The notes: generated from the letters alone by a model not told the origin. Positions 8,235-16,770 are shown, numbered from the stretch's first letter. The stretch: DNA of 59,049 bases from Lachnospiraceae bacterium (GCA_910574965.1 CAJTDB010000018.1:13272-72320), one strand, 5' to 3'. Numbers and translations: made by a program.

Positions 8235-9338
8235 ATGAAAAAGAATCTACTTGTTTATCCCGTATTTGGAATGTTGGCAGTCGGCCTGTTTACAGTCTGC
8301 GCCGCCATGCCTGTCCAGGCTGCCGGCAGCAGGACTGTTCCCGCCGCCGATTCCAAGGTCAGCTCGGAGTCGGAAATTCTGACTGCTTCCCCGGACATTG
8401 ATGACATTGCCGGTCTTGGCGAACTCAAGGCCGGGGTCGAGGAGCCATATTACACGCACAGTGATTCCTTCGTGGTGGATGTGGAGAATGGACACAATCC
8501 CTATGATTTGGAATGGGACTACGGTGAGCTGTACGATGTCTATATAGAGGAAGCCGACTGGTCTTTGGTGTTCGATGCGGATTTTTATATGGAATCTTTC
8601 CCGGCACTTGCGTTTTTGTACCATTATGATGAGGAGCTTCTGCTGGAGCATTTCCAGACCGTGGGCATCCACGAAGGCCGCCAGGGAAGCAAGGACTTCA
8701 ACGTGGCCGTTTATCAGGAGAACTGTGAAAAAGAGCTGCGCGATGCCTTCGGCGACCACTATGAGTGCTATTATTTCTATTGGATGCTGAATCAGGATTC
8801 CCAGAAAAACATCACGACATCGGGCAAAAACTACCCGCTGCAGCTCGGCGTAAAAATGACCTCCATGCAGGCGGTTGAGTTTGAGAAAGTCAACGAGTAC
8901 CGCGCCGAGGTCGGCATCAAGCCACTGGAATTCGACTCTGAGCTTGCAGCCATCGCCTGTTACAGGGGCTGGGTCGATATCAGCGAAGGTTACGGAGCCC
9001 ATGACTGGCTGACGGATGAGGCAAACGATGAGAGAGTCAATGCCATGATTGGATTGCTCGATATGAGTCTGTTAGGCGAGAATACGGTGGATTGCGGCGT
9101 GAGAAGCAGCACCCAGCATCTGCACACCACCTTCTATATCAATTATCGTTATTCACCGGATCATTATGAAGCCATGGTAAACCCGAAATACAAATATTTT
9201 GGCTGCTCGCATATTTATTTCGGCAATAACCGCATTCCAGAATCGAAACGCAGGGACAGTAGCACCTATCACCTGCCAATGATGCGCGTGGAATTTGATC
9301 TGTTCACAGACGGACTCTCCACCCCGGTGCATCCGTGA
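8235..9338 (+). CDS. Secreted CAP/SCP-domain protein (367 aa)
   Basis: The first 30 residues are a signal peptide (MKKNLLVYPVFGMLAVGLF ending in VQAAG). After an acidic linker, residues about 115-195 hold a module with DADFYMESFPAL, HFQTVGIHEGRQGSKDFN and ELRDAFGDHYECYYFYW. The C-terminal 165 residues form a CAP (cysteine-rich secretory, PR1-like) domain: FEKVNEYRAEVGIKPLEFD, GAHDW, LLGENTV and YSPDHYEAMVNPKYKYFGC carry the family pattern, including the two His positions. It would act outside the cell, probably at the wall; the biochemical activity of bacterial CAP proteins is mostly unknown. AGGAGG lies 8 bases before the ATG. The middle module also occurs twice in the VanW protein encoded convergently next door. 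Confidence 0.85.
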   Translation: MKKNLLVYPVFGMLAVGLFTVCAAMPVQAAGSRTVPAADSKVSSESEILTASPDIDDIAGLGELKAGVEEPYYTHSDSFVVDVENGHNPYDLEWDYGELYDVYIEEADWSLVFDADFYMESFPALAFLYHYDEELLLEHFQTVGIHEGRQGSKDFNVAVYQENCEKELRDAFGDHYECYYFYWMLNQDSQKNITTSGKNYPLQLGVKMTSMQAVEFEKVNEYRAEVGIKPLEFDSELAAIACYRGWVDISEGYGAHDWLTDEANDERVNAMIGLLDMSLLGENTVDCGVRSSTQHLHTTFYINYRYSPDHYEAMVNPKYKYFGCSHIYFGNNRIPESKRRDSSTYHLPMMRVEFDLFTDGLSTPVHP

Positions 9339-9442
9339 TATGCCTTAGGAATTGTGCGGTCTGATAAAAAGTATGAAATACATTCCGAAACAGCTTTACT
9401 TTCTGCTTGGCTTTCTTTTGAATCATTTCTTTCTGCAGCATC

Positions 9443-9480
9443 AAAATGCCGGCAAAAACGGTTCGTTCTGCCGGCATTTT
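9443..9480. terminator. Bidirectional terminator between CAP and vanW-like genes
   Basis: AAAATGCCGGCA (9443-9454) pairs perfectly with TGCCGGCATTTT (9469-9480) around a 14-base loop. The A and T tracts make it work on both strands, which suits the convergent genes on either side. Confidence 0.85.
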
Positions 9481-9500
9481 AATCTGGTTCGGTATTCTGT

Positions 9501-10352
9501 TTACAGTTTATAAAGAGATATGGTCAAAGTACCATGATCTGCGGATGCCTGAATCTGGATAGGTTCGGCAAAGATGTTGGTAAACTTCAGATCCAGCGTA
9601 TTGCCGGAGATCGTCGCATCCATTCCCTCTGGAATATAATCCATCTTCAGGGAATGGGGATGCCGCTCGGTAGCGGGAAGGCCCGCACTCAGCATAGCTG
9701 CATACAGTGTGGAGGAAACCTGACAGATTCCTCCTCCGATGCCGGGAACGTACTTTTTATCTACGATCATATTGGCTTCCACATAGCCGTTGGCAGAAGT
9801 CCTTGGAAGGATCGTCTGGCTGAAGGAGAAGCTCTCTCCGGGCTGGATGACTACGCCGTTGATTCTGGACGCCGCCAGCGTTACATTGACTGCGCGTGAT
9901 ATGTTCGGATTGTAAGCGGTGGCGTAACTGCCGATGGGTGCAGCGACAGGTGCAGCAGCGGGCACTGCTGCGGAAGCTGCAAGTGCTGTGCCGTCTCCTG
10001 CTGCCATCCGGCCTTCTGCTTTTCCATATGTCTCATAATGAACACAGTAGGCACGATAATTATTTCCAAAAGATGCCTGCAGATCCGGATAAAGATTCCG
10101 GTATACCAGACAGTTGAATTCTGCACTGCCGGACCGGCCTTCTGCCATTCCAAAATCAAGATAATGGCGGTACAGGCGATTGTAGTCATGCCCTAAAGCA
10201 GTCTGCAAGTCTGGGTAGGTGTTGTAATAATAATCCATGTCAAAAGTCAGACTCGTAAGCGGCGCCGGTGCCGCCGCAGCGGATGTACTGCTGCCCCAAA
10301 GCATACAGAAGCACAAGAGCATTGAAATAAAGACACGCATTTTCGGTTTCAT
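9501..10352 (-). CDS. Secreted VanW-family protein with two repeat modules (283 aa)
   Basis: A signal peptide (residues 1 to about 28, ending TSAAAAP) leads into two copies of the module seen in the CAP protein: DMDYYYNTYPDLQTALGHDY with FGMAEGRSGSAEF, then YRNLYPDLQASFGNNY with YGKAEGR. Residues about 140-283 are the VanW domain: INGVVIQPGESFSFSQTI, GYVEANMIVDKKY and GIGGGICQVSSTLYAA are its hallmark. VanW proteins are found in vancomycin clusters but also widely alone at clostridial surfaces; their activity is not established, and no other van genes are nearby. GGAGGG lies 5-6 bases before the ATG. It is likely cell-wall associated. Confidence 0.88.
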   Translation of the reverse strand: MKPKMRVFISMLLCFCMLWGSSTSAAAAPAPLTSLTFDMDYYYNTYPDLQTALGHDYNRLYRHYLDFGMAEGRSGSAEFNCLVYRNLYPDLQASFGNNYRAYCVHYETYGKAEGRMAAGDGTALAASAAVPAAAPVAAPIGSYATAYNPNISRAVNVTLAASRINGVVIQPGESFSFSQTILPRTSANGYVEANMIVDKKYVPGIGGGICQVSSTLYAAMLSAGLPATERHPHSLKMDYIPEGMDATISGNTLDLKFTNIFAEPIQIQASADHGTLTISLYKL

Positions 10353-10721
10353 GTTTTTCCCTCCGAATGATATTTAAAGTTGAGTCCCATATGTAACAGG
10401 TTCTCTCATATAGATTATACCATAACATATCTGACAGAGGAAGTTCTTTTCTTCGATGTGTCAAAAAAGCAGCCAACGCGGGGATGTACATCCGGACGGA
10501 TTGTGTTATAATGTTTGAAATGTCTGCTGGAATGTGATCGTATGCAAAGCAGAAGATTTTGAAAAGGATTACGTATTACATAATCCTTGATTTTTCCGGT
10601 GAACTTGCCTGTGACAAATTGCATAAAACATACAGCAAATATAAATAATGCTTAAAGTAATCCCTGTCATATTATTAAAGAAGAGATTTTGCAGGGAAGA
10701 GAAAGAAAGGTACAAAAGTGT
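10353..10721. other. Divergent intergenic region, vanW-like gene to DUF2284 gene
   Basis: It contains a minus-strand -10 for the VanW gene (TATAAT read at 10419-10414), a plus-strand promoter candidate (10485-10512), and a short hairpin AAGGATTA/TAATCCTT (10564-10588). Nothing else was recognised. Confidence 0.5.
10485..10512 (+). promoter_or_regulatory. Promoter candidate for DUF2284 gene
   Basis: TGTACA (10485-10490) and TATAAT (10507-10512) are separated by 16 bp. The leader would be about 200 nt and includes the hairpin at 10564-10588, which could act as an attenuator or just as a leader stem. Confidence 0.4.
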
Positions 10722-11264
10722 ATGAAAACAGAACAGGAACAAAAAGAGATTGTGGAATCCGCAGCGCTGTCATATCCCATCTGTGAATACTGCTTTGGGG
10801 ATACCACTCAGATTCCTTTTTCCGATAAGGTGCGGTATATATGCGAGACGGACTGTGAGCGGTACCGGTATTCCTGGGCGTGTCCGCCTTACTGCGGGGA
10901 TATTCATGAAAATATAGATAAATGCAGGCAGTATCAGAACTTTTTCCTTTTTTCTACAGTAGTGGAAGTGGCGAACGCATGGGATAAGGAAGTCTGCCTG
11001 CGCGCGAAAAGCGGTCATGAGGAGATCAGCCGGAATCTCAGGGAAAAACTGAAAGAGAAGCTGGAAGATTTTTACATGCTGTCTACTGGATGTACAATCT
11101 GTGAAAAATGCGCCTGCCCCGACGAACCGTGCCGGCACCCAGAGGAACGGCTGTCTTCCATGGAGAGTCATGGGATTGTGATTATACAGTTGGCGGATGA
11201 GATGGGACTTTGCTATAACTATGGAGGCGATACGATTGTTTATTTCAGCCTGGTATTATTCTGA
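10722..11264 (+). CDS. DUF2284 family, predicted metal-binding protein (180 aa)
   Basis: The protein has many cysteines in patterns typical of DUF2284: CEYCFGDT near the start, CETDCERYRYSWACPPYCG, CTICEKCACPDEPCRHPE and a final MGLCYNYGGDTIVYFSLV. These suggest binding of iron-sulfur clusters or other metals; the function of the family is not established, though members are frequent in anaerobes. The ATG at 10722 is preferred because AGAAAGG lies about 12 bases upstream; an earlier in-frame start at 10689 lacks a site. It stands alone between divergent and convergent neighbours, with a promoter candidate 210 bp upstream. Confidence 0.8.
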   Translation: MKTEQEQKEIVESAALSYPICEYCFGDTTQIPFSDKVRYICETDCERYRYSWACPPYCGDIHENIDKCRQYQNFFLFSTVVEVANAWDKEVCLRAKSGHEEISRNLREKLKEKLEDFYMLSTGCTICEKCACPDEPCRHPEERLSSMESHGIVIIQLADEMGLCYNYGGDTIVYFSLVLF

Positions 11265-11334
11265 TGGAGCTTCCATTCCGCTCGCATTGTTTTAACAGGT
11301 TGACTGGAAAATGCGTTTCCTGAAAATTTTTTGT

Positions 11335-13206
11335 TTATGGTTCCTTTGAGGTCTTTTGGGTGGCGGACAGATAGGGTTCTATCCGGTTAAAGGCATGAGC
11401 GCGCAGCGTATCATACCAGAACTGTCCTGTGGGGGAAGTGTCTGCATCTGCGGGGATGGTCCCTTTCGTCTGCAGAAGCTCCTCACATATATCGGCCATG
11501 ATCCGGCCTTCTAATCCTGTCTCATCTCCCTGCTCAAAACGTTTAAAACAGTAACGAATCGTATATTCTCCATAGTATAAAAGTTCCCGGTATGCAAGGA
11601 AATTGGCGTCGATGTAATCCTGCGGATTGGAAGAAAACTTCGGGTCGGACACTACGGTTTTCAGCAGATTCCGGATCACAGGTGCCGGTTCAAGGCTGCT
11701 GTTTTCTATGGCCTGCCGATAACAGTTTTGTTTTTGAGGAAGGATATATTTTTGGCTGTCAATTCCGTCGGAAGCTATGTGAGCTGGAAACCGGGAACGG
11801 ATATCTTCTATAAAATAACTGCCGTCCCGCGGCTGCCAGTATTCTTTCAGTTCCCATCCATTGTCCGTCTGCTCGAATGTCAGTTCGACAGGCAGATGGC
11901 TTCCGCCAGTCTCCTTGATTCCGTCTTCCAGGATCTGATACTCTTGATACAGCGCCCAGCCATAGAAAATAACCGTGGGATTTGAGGCCTCCTTGGAAAG
12001 AGCAGAATGCACCGTTTCCAGTACGGCAAAATCACAGCAGGCCAGATCATAAGGAACGGACTGGTCAAAGGCATGATAGGTCAGGATGGCACGGGTAATG
12101 GCATCTTCGATATTGTCCGCAGGTTCGGAAGGGTCAGACATATCCGGAGAGCTTTCTGTATTGGGAGAGGGCGTTTCCGGCTGCTCGCTGTCTGCAGGAA
12201 TCGGTTCGTTCTCATGGAAGAAAGCGGAAATATGATCTCCCGGAGCACTTTCGGCAGAAGCTGGCGCCTTGACAGGATCCGTCAGAAAACAAAGAGCTGT
12301 AACTGCACAGGCAATACCGGCAGCAGCCGCGATCCAGAAGGGAGGTTTTTTATAATGAAGGACAGCCTTGATTCGGTTTTTCAATTTTCCTTCACTGAAA
12401 GCCAGCGGGCAGATAATCATGATCCGTTTTTTGCTGCTGCAGGACAACAGAGCGTGGGAATAGGCTTTCTTCTCCTGAAGATCCATATTCCGGATGACCT
12501 TTTCGTCACAGGCAAGTTCAAGATCCCGGCAGAACAGAGCATAGGCCGCCCATAAAAGCGGGTGAAACCAGTAGATGCAAAGGAGCACATATCCAAGGGC
12601 TTTCCACCAGTGATCTTTGCGCGCCAAATGCGCCTGCTCATGGGTAAGAACATATCCGGTCTGAACTTCGGTAAGATCAGAGGGCAGATAGATCCGGGGC
12701 CGGAAAATCCCGATGATAAAAGGGGATGCGGTCCAGTCGCAGAGCCAGACCGGGCCTTCTGATAAAATGGCCTCCTGCATTTCTTTTTGTATCTGCCAGT
12801 ACCGGATCAGGGCCAGGACAGCAAGACAAAAGACGCCGACTGCCCACACCAGGCTGGCCAGAAAGATATAGACATGCAGTGGATTGATGCTGACCCCAGG
12901 ATCCGGCGCAAAAGCATTAGAAATAACCGGATTAATCGCATGATCCAGAGCGGGAATGCCGCTGTCCACTTGGGGCTGTACGGCGTACTGAACATTGTAC
13001 GGGGTCAGGACTTCAGCGCTTGGAATCAGACTGACGGGACTTTTTACTGAAAAAGGACAGATCAGTCGGACGGCCACAAAGGCCCAAAGGGTGCAGGTCA
13101 GTCCTTTGGGCGCTTTTCTCAGAAGCAGCCGCAGCAGGAGAACTGCAAGGACCAGCCATCCGGCAGACATGCTCATATTAAATAATTTCAGAAAAATATA
13201 TTCCAT
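11335..13206 (-). CDS. BlaR1/MecR1-type M56 sensor metallopeptidase (623 aa)
   Basis: The N-terminal half has several membrane helices (MSAGWLVLAVLLLRLLLR and later segments) and the M56 peptidase core with the zinc motif in LTHEQAHLARKDHW and the downstream ELACDEKVI. After a helix at about residue 300 follows a 320-residue extracytoplasmic part that is not a recognisable penicillin-binding sensor: no SxxK transpeptidase core was seen. In the family, a signal from the sensor activates the peptidase, which leads to cleavage of the BlaI-type repressor encoded just upstream. ATG 13206 has GAGGTGA next to it and is chosen over an in-frame start at 13227 that overlaps the repressor gene. The ligand is unknown and need not be a beta-lactam. 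Confidence 0.85.
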   Translation of the reverse strand: MEYIFLKLFNMSMSAGWLVLAVLLLRLLLRKAPKGLTCTLWAFVAVRLICPFSVKSPVSLIPSAEVLTPYNVQYAVQPQVDSGIPALDHAINPVISNAFAPDPGVSINPLHVYIFLASLVWAVGVFCLAVLALIRYWQIQKEMQEAILSEGPVWLCDWTASPFIIGIFRPRIYLPSDLTEVQTGYVLTHEQAHLARKDHWWKALGYVLLCIYWFHPLLWAAYALFCRDLELACDEKVIRNMDLQEKKAYSHALLSCSSKKRIMIICPLAFSEGKLKNRIKAVLHYKKPPFWIAAAAGIACAVTALCFLTDPVKAPASAESAPGDHISAFFHENEPIPADSEQPETPSPNTESSPDMSDPSEPADNIEDAITRAILTYHAFDQSVPYDLACCDFAVLETVHSALSKEASNPTVIFYGWALYQEYQILEDGIKETGGSHLPVELTFEQTDNGWELKEYWQPRDGSYFIEDIRSRFPAHIASDGIDSQKYILPQKQNCYRQAIENSSLEPAPVIRNLLKTVVSDPKFSSNPQDYIDANFLAYRELLYYGEYTIRYCFKRFEQGDETGLEGRIMADICEELLQTKGTIPADADTSPTGQFWYDTLRAHAFNRIEPYLSATQKTSKEP

Positions 13207-13210
13207 AAAG

Positions 13211-13570
13211 TCACCTCGCTTCCTCAATCATTTGTCGGATTTCCTCTGCTTCTTCAGGTGTCAGGGCATGGTCCGCGGTAAAGGCGGCAAGAAAGGCAGG
13301 GAGTGATCCGTCAAAGGCAGTATCCACAAATTTTCGGCTTTGCATGGAATAAAAGCGGGAACGGGAGATCAGAGAAGTTACCGTTCCTCCCCGGTTTTCA
13401 AACAACCCCTTGTCGCACAGCCGCCGAACGACCGTATGAGTCGTTGTTCGTTTCCAGCAAAAGTCCTGTTTTGCCAGTTTCACCAGTTCGGAAGTCGTTA
13501 CCGGCTCCCTTTCCCAGATTAGCTCTGCGAATTTTGCCTCAATAACTCCTAATTGAATTTCCTGCTTCAT
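13211..13570 (-). CDS. BlaI/MecI/CopY-family transcriptional repressor (119 aa)
   Basis: A 119-residue winged-helix repressor: KFAELIWEREPVTTSELVKL and FCWKRTTTHTVVRRLCDKG form the DNA-binding part, and the C-terminal AFTADHALTPEEAEEIRQMI is the dimerisation arm. Length matches the family (about 120-130). It is the first gene of a two-gene operon with the M56 sensor, whose start lies 4 bp after its stop codon. GGAGGCGCG lies in front of the ATG. Two palindromic operators of the BlaI type sit directly upstream, so it should repress its own operon until the sensor triggers its removal. Confidence 0.92.
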   Translation of the reverse strand: MKQEIQLGVIEAKFAELIWEREPVTTSELVKLAKQDFCWKRTTTHTVVRRLCDKGLFENRGGTVTSLISRSRFYSMQSRKFVDTAFDGSLPAFLAAFTADHALTPEEAEEIRQMIEEAR

Positions 13571-13587
13571 AAACGCGCCTCCTTTTG

Positions 13588-13604
13588 GACTACATGCTGT
13601 AGTC
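13588..13604. promoter_or_regulatory. BlaI-type operator 1
   Basis: GACTACATGCTGTAGTC is a perfect 7+3+7 dyad containing TACA and TGTA half sites, as in Bla/Mec/Cop operators. It lies 18 bp upstream of the repressor start. Confidence 0.85.
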
Positions 13605-13615
13605 TATACTATACA

Positions 13616-13632
13616 GACTACAGCATGTAGTC
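13616..13632. promoter_or_regulatory. BlaI-type operator 2
   Basis: GACTACAGCATGTAGTC repeats the same dyad 28 bp from the first one (centre to centre), close to three helical turns, so two dimers could bind side by side. The bases between carry a TATAGT-like -10 on the minus strand, and a TTGACA lies at 13643-13638, so the operators overlap the promoter of the repressor operon. Confidence 0.85.
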
Positions 13633-13666
13633 GACGATGTCAAGCAGATTTTCCTGGGAAAGGGAC

Positions 13667-13842
13667 GCAAAACGCACGGCCAGGGTGCGGGAGCAACGCT
13701 CGTATGGAATGTATCGGACAAAGGTCTTGGAATGTCCGTCCCACACGTACAATTATGTGCGCATGGGACGGACATTCCAAGACCTTTGTTCGCTCCAATC
13801 CACACAGCGCTGTTGCTCCCGCACCCTGGCCGTGCATTTTGC
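13667..13842. repeat. 176-bp foldback palindrome
   Basis: The outer arms, 13674-13697 and 13812-13835, match perfectly over 24 bp, and the inner arms, 13718-13743 and 13764-13789, match perfectly over 26 bp. Between them about 20 bp on each side do not pair, giving a large internal bulge, and the apex is a loop of 20 bases. A further GCAAAA/TTTTGC pairs at the outer ends with one mismatch. The element lies between the BlaI promoter and the 3' end of galT. It codes for nothing sensible. It could be a small non-autonomous element or a long double-stranded 3' tail of some transcript. Confidence 0.85.
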
Positions 13843-13927
13843 TGACTTACGCATCCGGTATTTGCTGTTTGTTATCATAAGCAAGTTCTCTGTAACCGGA
13901 AATATTTATCTGTCTGCGCAAAATAAT

Positions 13928-15415
13928 CTACAACTTCTCAATAAACCGCAAAAATGCCTCTCGTCCCTCTTCGGTACATTTATACACACCTGCGTCTTCT
14001 AACACCTTCACAAACACCTTTCCAATCTCCTGTTCCAGGATCTCCTCAATATTTGCTTCGGTTACCGAATCATACCTGGGAAGGAAATCCGCCACCCAGT
14101 CCGCATGTTTTTGCAGTGTTCCGTCAGAAGCCACATCCTTTCCTGCAAGGATGTACTCCTTCAAAAGTGCCATCTCATCCTTTAAGCGGGAAGGAAGGAC
14201 TGCAAGGCCCATAACTTCAATGAGGCCGATATTTTCTTTTTTAATATGATGCAGCTTCGCGTGAGGATGATAAACTCCAAGAGGATGCTCTTCTGTCGTG
14301 ATGTTGTTTCGAAGTGTCAGATCCAGCTCATAAAAATCTTCCACTTTCCGGGCGATGGGAGTGATGGTATTATGAGGCTCCCCGTCGGTATAGGCGAAGA
14401 TAAAAGCGTCCTCATCCGTATAGCCGCGCCAGACGCCAAGCACGTGGTCCGCCAGATCGATAAGGCGTTTCTCATCTTTATGACGGATACGCAGAACGGA
14501 CAGGGGCCATTTGACGATGCCTGCTTCTACATCCTCGTAGCTGGGGATTGTAACCGGGCGTTCAATGGGCGCTTTGGCCATAGCGAACGTATAGTTGCCG
14601 CCCTGAAAATGATCATGGCTTAAAATGGAACCGCCAACGATGGGCAGATCTGCATTGGAACCCAGAAAATAGTGGGGAAACTGCTTTACAAAGTCGAAAA
14701 GCTTTGTAAAAGCAGCCCGGTCGATCTTCATGGGGGTGTGTTCGCCGTTGAATACAATGCAGTGTTCATTATAATATACATAAGGAGAATACTGAAATCC
14801 CCAATGGCTGTCATGGATGGTCACCGGAATGATGCGGTGGTTTTCCCTGGCCGGGTGATTGACTCTTCCGGCATATCCCTCATTTTCCATACAGAGCAGA
14901 CACTTTGGATAAGAGCTTGCCTTAGCATTTCTGGCTGCGGCGATGGCCTTCGGATCTTTTTCCGGCTTGGACAGATTGATGGTAATATCAATGTCGCCGT
15001 ATTCGGAATGTACTTTCCATTTTTGATCTTTGCATACCCGATAGCGGCGAATGTAGTCGCTGTCCTGACTTAACTGATAGAAATAATTCGTTGCGTCCGC
15101 CGGAGAAGTCTGGTATTTTTCCCAGAATGTCTGGCGAACCTGATCGGGTCTTGGAACCAGGCAATTCATAATCCGGGTATCAAAAAGATCCCGGTAGGCG
15201 ATGCTGTCGGGGATCAGTTCCCGACGGCAGGCTTCATCCAGAAGTTCTTTTAAGATCTGCTCTAAGGATTGCTCCGGAATCCGGTCCGGCTCTTCATAAT
15301 CGTCTTCATGAAAGAGATCCAGCAGCAGGTTTGTCGTGTAGATCTTCTCACATTCCGGGGTAAGTCCGGTGTCAATACCGTACTGGACCAGTGCAGCGAT
15401 CTGTTCTGATAGCAT
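13928..15415 (-). CDS. galT: UDP-glucose--hexose-1-phosphate uridylyltransferase, class II (495 aa)
   Basis: The length of 495 residues and the sequence are those of the Firmicutes class II GalT, not the 350-residue E. coli type. Recognisable parts are NRPDQ-like PRPDQVRQTFWEKYQ, CLLCMENEGYAGR, the HDSHWGFQYSPYVYYNEHC stretch and GGSILSHDHFQGGNY, where the His residues of the active site lie. It moves UMP between UDP-glucose and galactose-1-phosphate in the Leloir pathway. It is the second gene of a galK-galT operon on the minus strand, 82 bp after galK, with CAGGAGG before its ATG. The pathway would need GalE (and possibly GalM), which are not in this window. Confidence 0.95.
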   Translation of the reverse strand: MLSEQIAALVQYGIDTGLTPECEKIYTTNLLLDLFHEDDYEEPDRIPEQSLEQILKELLDEACRRELIPDSIAYRDLFDTRIMNCLVPRPDQVRQTFWEKYQTSPADATNYFYQLSQDSDYIRRYRVCKDQKWKVHSEYGDIDITINLSKPEKDPKAIAAARNAKASSYPKCLLCMENEGYAGRVNHPARENHRIIPVTIHDSHWGFQYSPYVYYNEHCIVFNGEHTPMKIDRAAFTKLFDFVKQFPHYFLGSNADLPIVGGSILSHDHFQGGNYTFAMAKAPIERPVTIPSYEDVEAGIVKWPLSVLRIRHKDEKRLIDLADHVLGVWRGYTDEDAFIFAYTDGEPHNTITPIARKVEDFYELDLTLRNNITTEEHPLGVYHPHAKLHHIKKENIGLIEVMGLAVLPSRLKDEMALLKEYILAGKDVASDGTLQKHADWVADFLPRYDSVTEANIEEILEQEIGKVFVKVLEDAGVYKCTEEGREAFLRFIEKL

Positions 15416-15455
15416 GTCTGTGCCTCCTGTTTAATGTATTTTATAAAAGGTCTGT

Positions 15456-15481
15456 CCGTCTGCCAGGCGTCCGGCAGACGG
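15456..15481. repeat. Hairpin between galK and galT
   Basis: CCGTCTGCC (15456-15464) pairs with GGCAGACGG (15473-15481) around an 8-base loop. It lies in the intercistronic space and could tune galT expression by partial termination or mRNA protection; a loose T-rich stretch follows on the minus strand. Confidence 0.5.
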
Positions 15482-15497
15482 ATGTGTTTGTTATGTA

Positions 15498-16673
15498 TTA
15501 ATCCAGTGCATGAGCTCCGTCGCCGATGTCTACTACATAAAATTCGGCAGTAATATTGGTCTTTTCCGTATAAGCTTTGCCGACAGTCTGGATAAACCGG
15601 TCTACAGAATCATTTTTCACAATGCTGACCGTGCAGCCGCCGAAGCCGCCGCCGGTAATGCGGGAGCCAAGGACGCCGGGGACGTTCCATGCCAGTTCTG
15701 CCAGAAGGTCTGTCTCTTCGCAGGAAGTCTCATAATCGTCCCGAAGAGAGACATGGGATTCATTGATGAGCTTTCCGAAAGTTTCGATGTCATTGGCCTT
15801 CAGAGCTTCCACCGCATGAATGGTGCGCTGGTTCTCGTAGACTGCGTGTTTTGCACGTTTCCGGCAGACCGGATCCTGGACTGCGTCTTTGTACTGCTCG
15901 AACTGTTGTTCGGTCAAATCGCCCAGGGTCTGGATATCAACAACGGTTTGGAGTGCTTTTAGAGCGGATTCACTTTCATTTCTCCGGTCGTTGTAAGCGG
16001 AGGAAACCAGGCTGTGCTTGACATTGCTGTTGGTAATGACAATTTTTGCATCCGGCAGTTTCACAGGTGCATATTCATACTGCAGTGTGTTGGTGTCCAG
16101 AAAGATGGCGCAGTCTTTCCTGCCCATAGCAGAAGCAAACTGGTCCATAATGCCGCAGTTCATACCATTGAAATGGTTCTCGGAATACTGTCCGATCAGT
16201 GCCAGATCTACCATGGAAATGTCAAAGCCAAAAGTGTCCCGAAGCATGAGTCCGGTCAGTACTTCTAAGGATGCGGAGGAAGAAAGTCCGCTGCCGGCAG
16301 GGATATCCCCATAAAAGAGAAGATCAGCCCCGCGGTCTAAATGATAGCCCCGTTTCTCAAAGGTCCACATGATCCCCTTTGGATAGTTCGTCCATCCGGC
16401 CGCATCGCTGGGAACCAGATCCGAAAGGGAGCTTTCCACAATGCCCATATTGTGAAAGTTCATGGAATAGAGCCGAAGCTTCCGGTCCTCTCTGGGGCGG
16501 ATGATGCCGTATGTTCCGATGGTCAGCGCACATGGAAATACGTGTCCGCCGTTGTAGTCGGTGTGCTCCCCGATGAGATTCACGCGTCCAGGTGCAAAGT
16601 AGGCTTTGACCTCTTTGCTGCCGCCGTAAAGCTCTGCAAATTTTTCTTTCAGTTCGGATACATTTACTGCCAT
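15498..16673 (-). CDS. galK: Galactokinase (391 aa)
   Basis: The GHMP kinase hallmarks are all present: APGRVNLIGEHTDYNGGHVF near residues 27-46 (galactokinase signature), the phosphate loop PAGSGLSSSASLEV and the C-terminal GSRITGGGFGGCTVSIV. It phosphorylates galactose with ATP to galactose-1-phosphate, the substrate of GalT encoded next. Length fits the family (about 390). AAGGAGG lies in front of the ATG. The promoter at 16763-16791 overlaps that of the divergent AraC gene, whose product is the likely regulator. Confidence 0.97.
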   Translation of the reverse strand: MAVNVSELKEKFAELYGGSKEVKAYFAPGRVNLIGEHTDYNGGHVFPCALTIGTYGIIRPREDRKLRLYSMNFHNMGIVESSLSDLVPSDAAGWTNYPKGIMWTFEKRGYHLDRGADLLFYGDIPAGSGLSSSASLEVLTGLMLRDTFGFDISMVDLALIGQYSENHFNGMNCGIMDQFASAMGRKDCAIFLDTNTLQYEYAPVKLPDAKIVITNSNVKHSLVSSAYNDRRNESESALKALQTVVDIQTLGDLTEQQFEQYKDAVQDPVCRKRAKHAVYENQRTIHAVEALKANDIETFGKLINESHVSLRDDYETSCEETDLLAELAWNVPGVLGSRITGGGFGGCTVSIVKNDSVDRFIQTVGKAYTEKTNITAEFYVVDIGDGAHALD

Positions 16674-16712
16674 AATGCAGGTCCTCCTTATAGATGATTT
16701 TGTTTGTTGTTT

Positions 16713-16732
16713 CAGACACCTGCAGGCGTCTG
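16713..16732. promoter_or_regulatory. Dyad in the galK leader, possible operator
   Basis: CAGACACCTGCAGGCGTCTG is a 20-bp palindrome with one mismatched pair. It sits between the divergent galK and araC-type promoters and the galK start, where a regulator could bind or where it could form an mRNA hairpin. Confidence 0.4.
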
Positions 16733-16742
16733 ATGTTTTCCG

Positions 16743-16770
16743 TTGACATTTATTATGATTATAATATAAT
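16743..16770 (+). promoter_or_regulatory. Promoter of the AraC-type regulator
   Basis: TTGACA (16743-16748) and TATAAT (16765-16770) with 16 bp between them form a near-consensus sigma-A promoter. It directs a leader of about 55 nt to the ATG at 16831. Confidence 0.75.

Noticed and set aside
9501-10352. Vancomycin resistance cluster because of the VanW-type gene
   Set aside because: No vanH, vanA/B, vanX or vanRS genes accompany it. VanW-domain proteins are common in clostridia without resistance.
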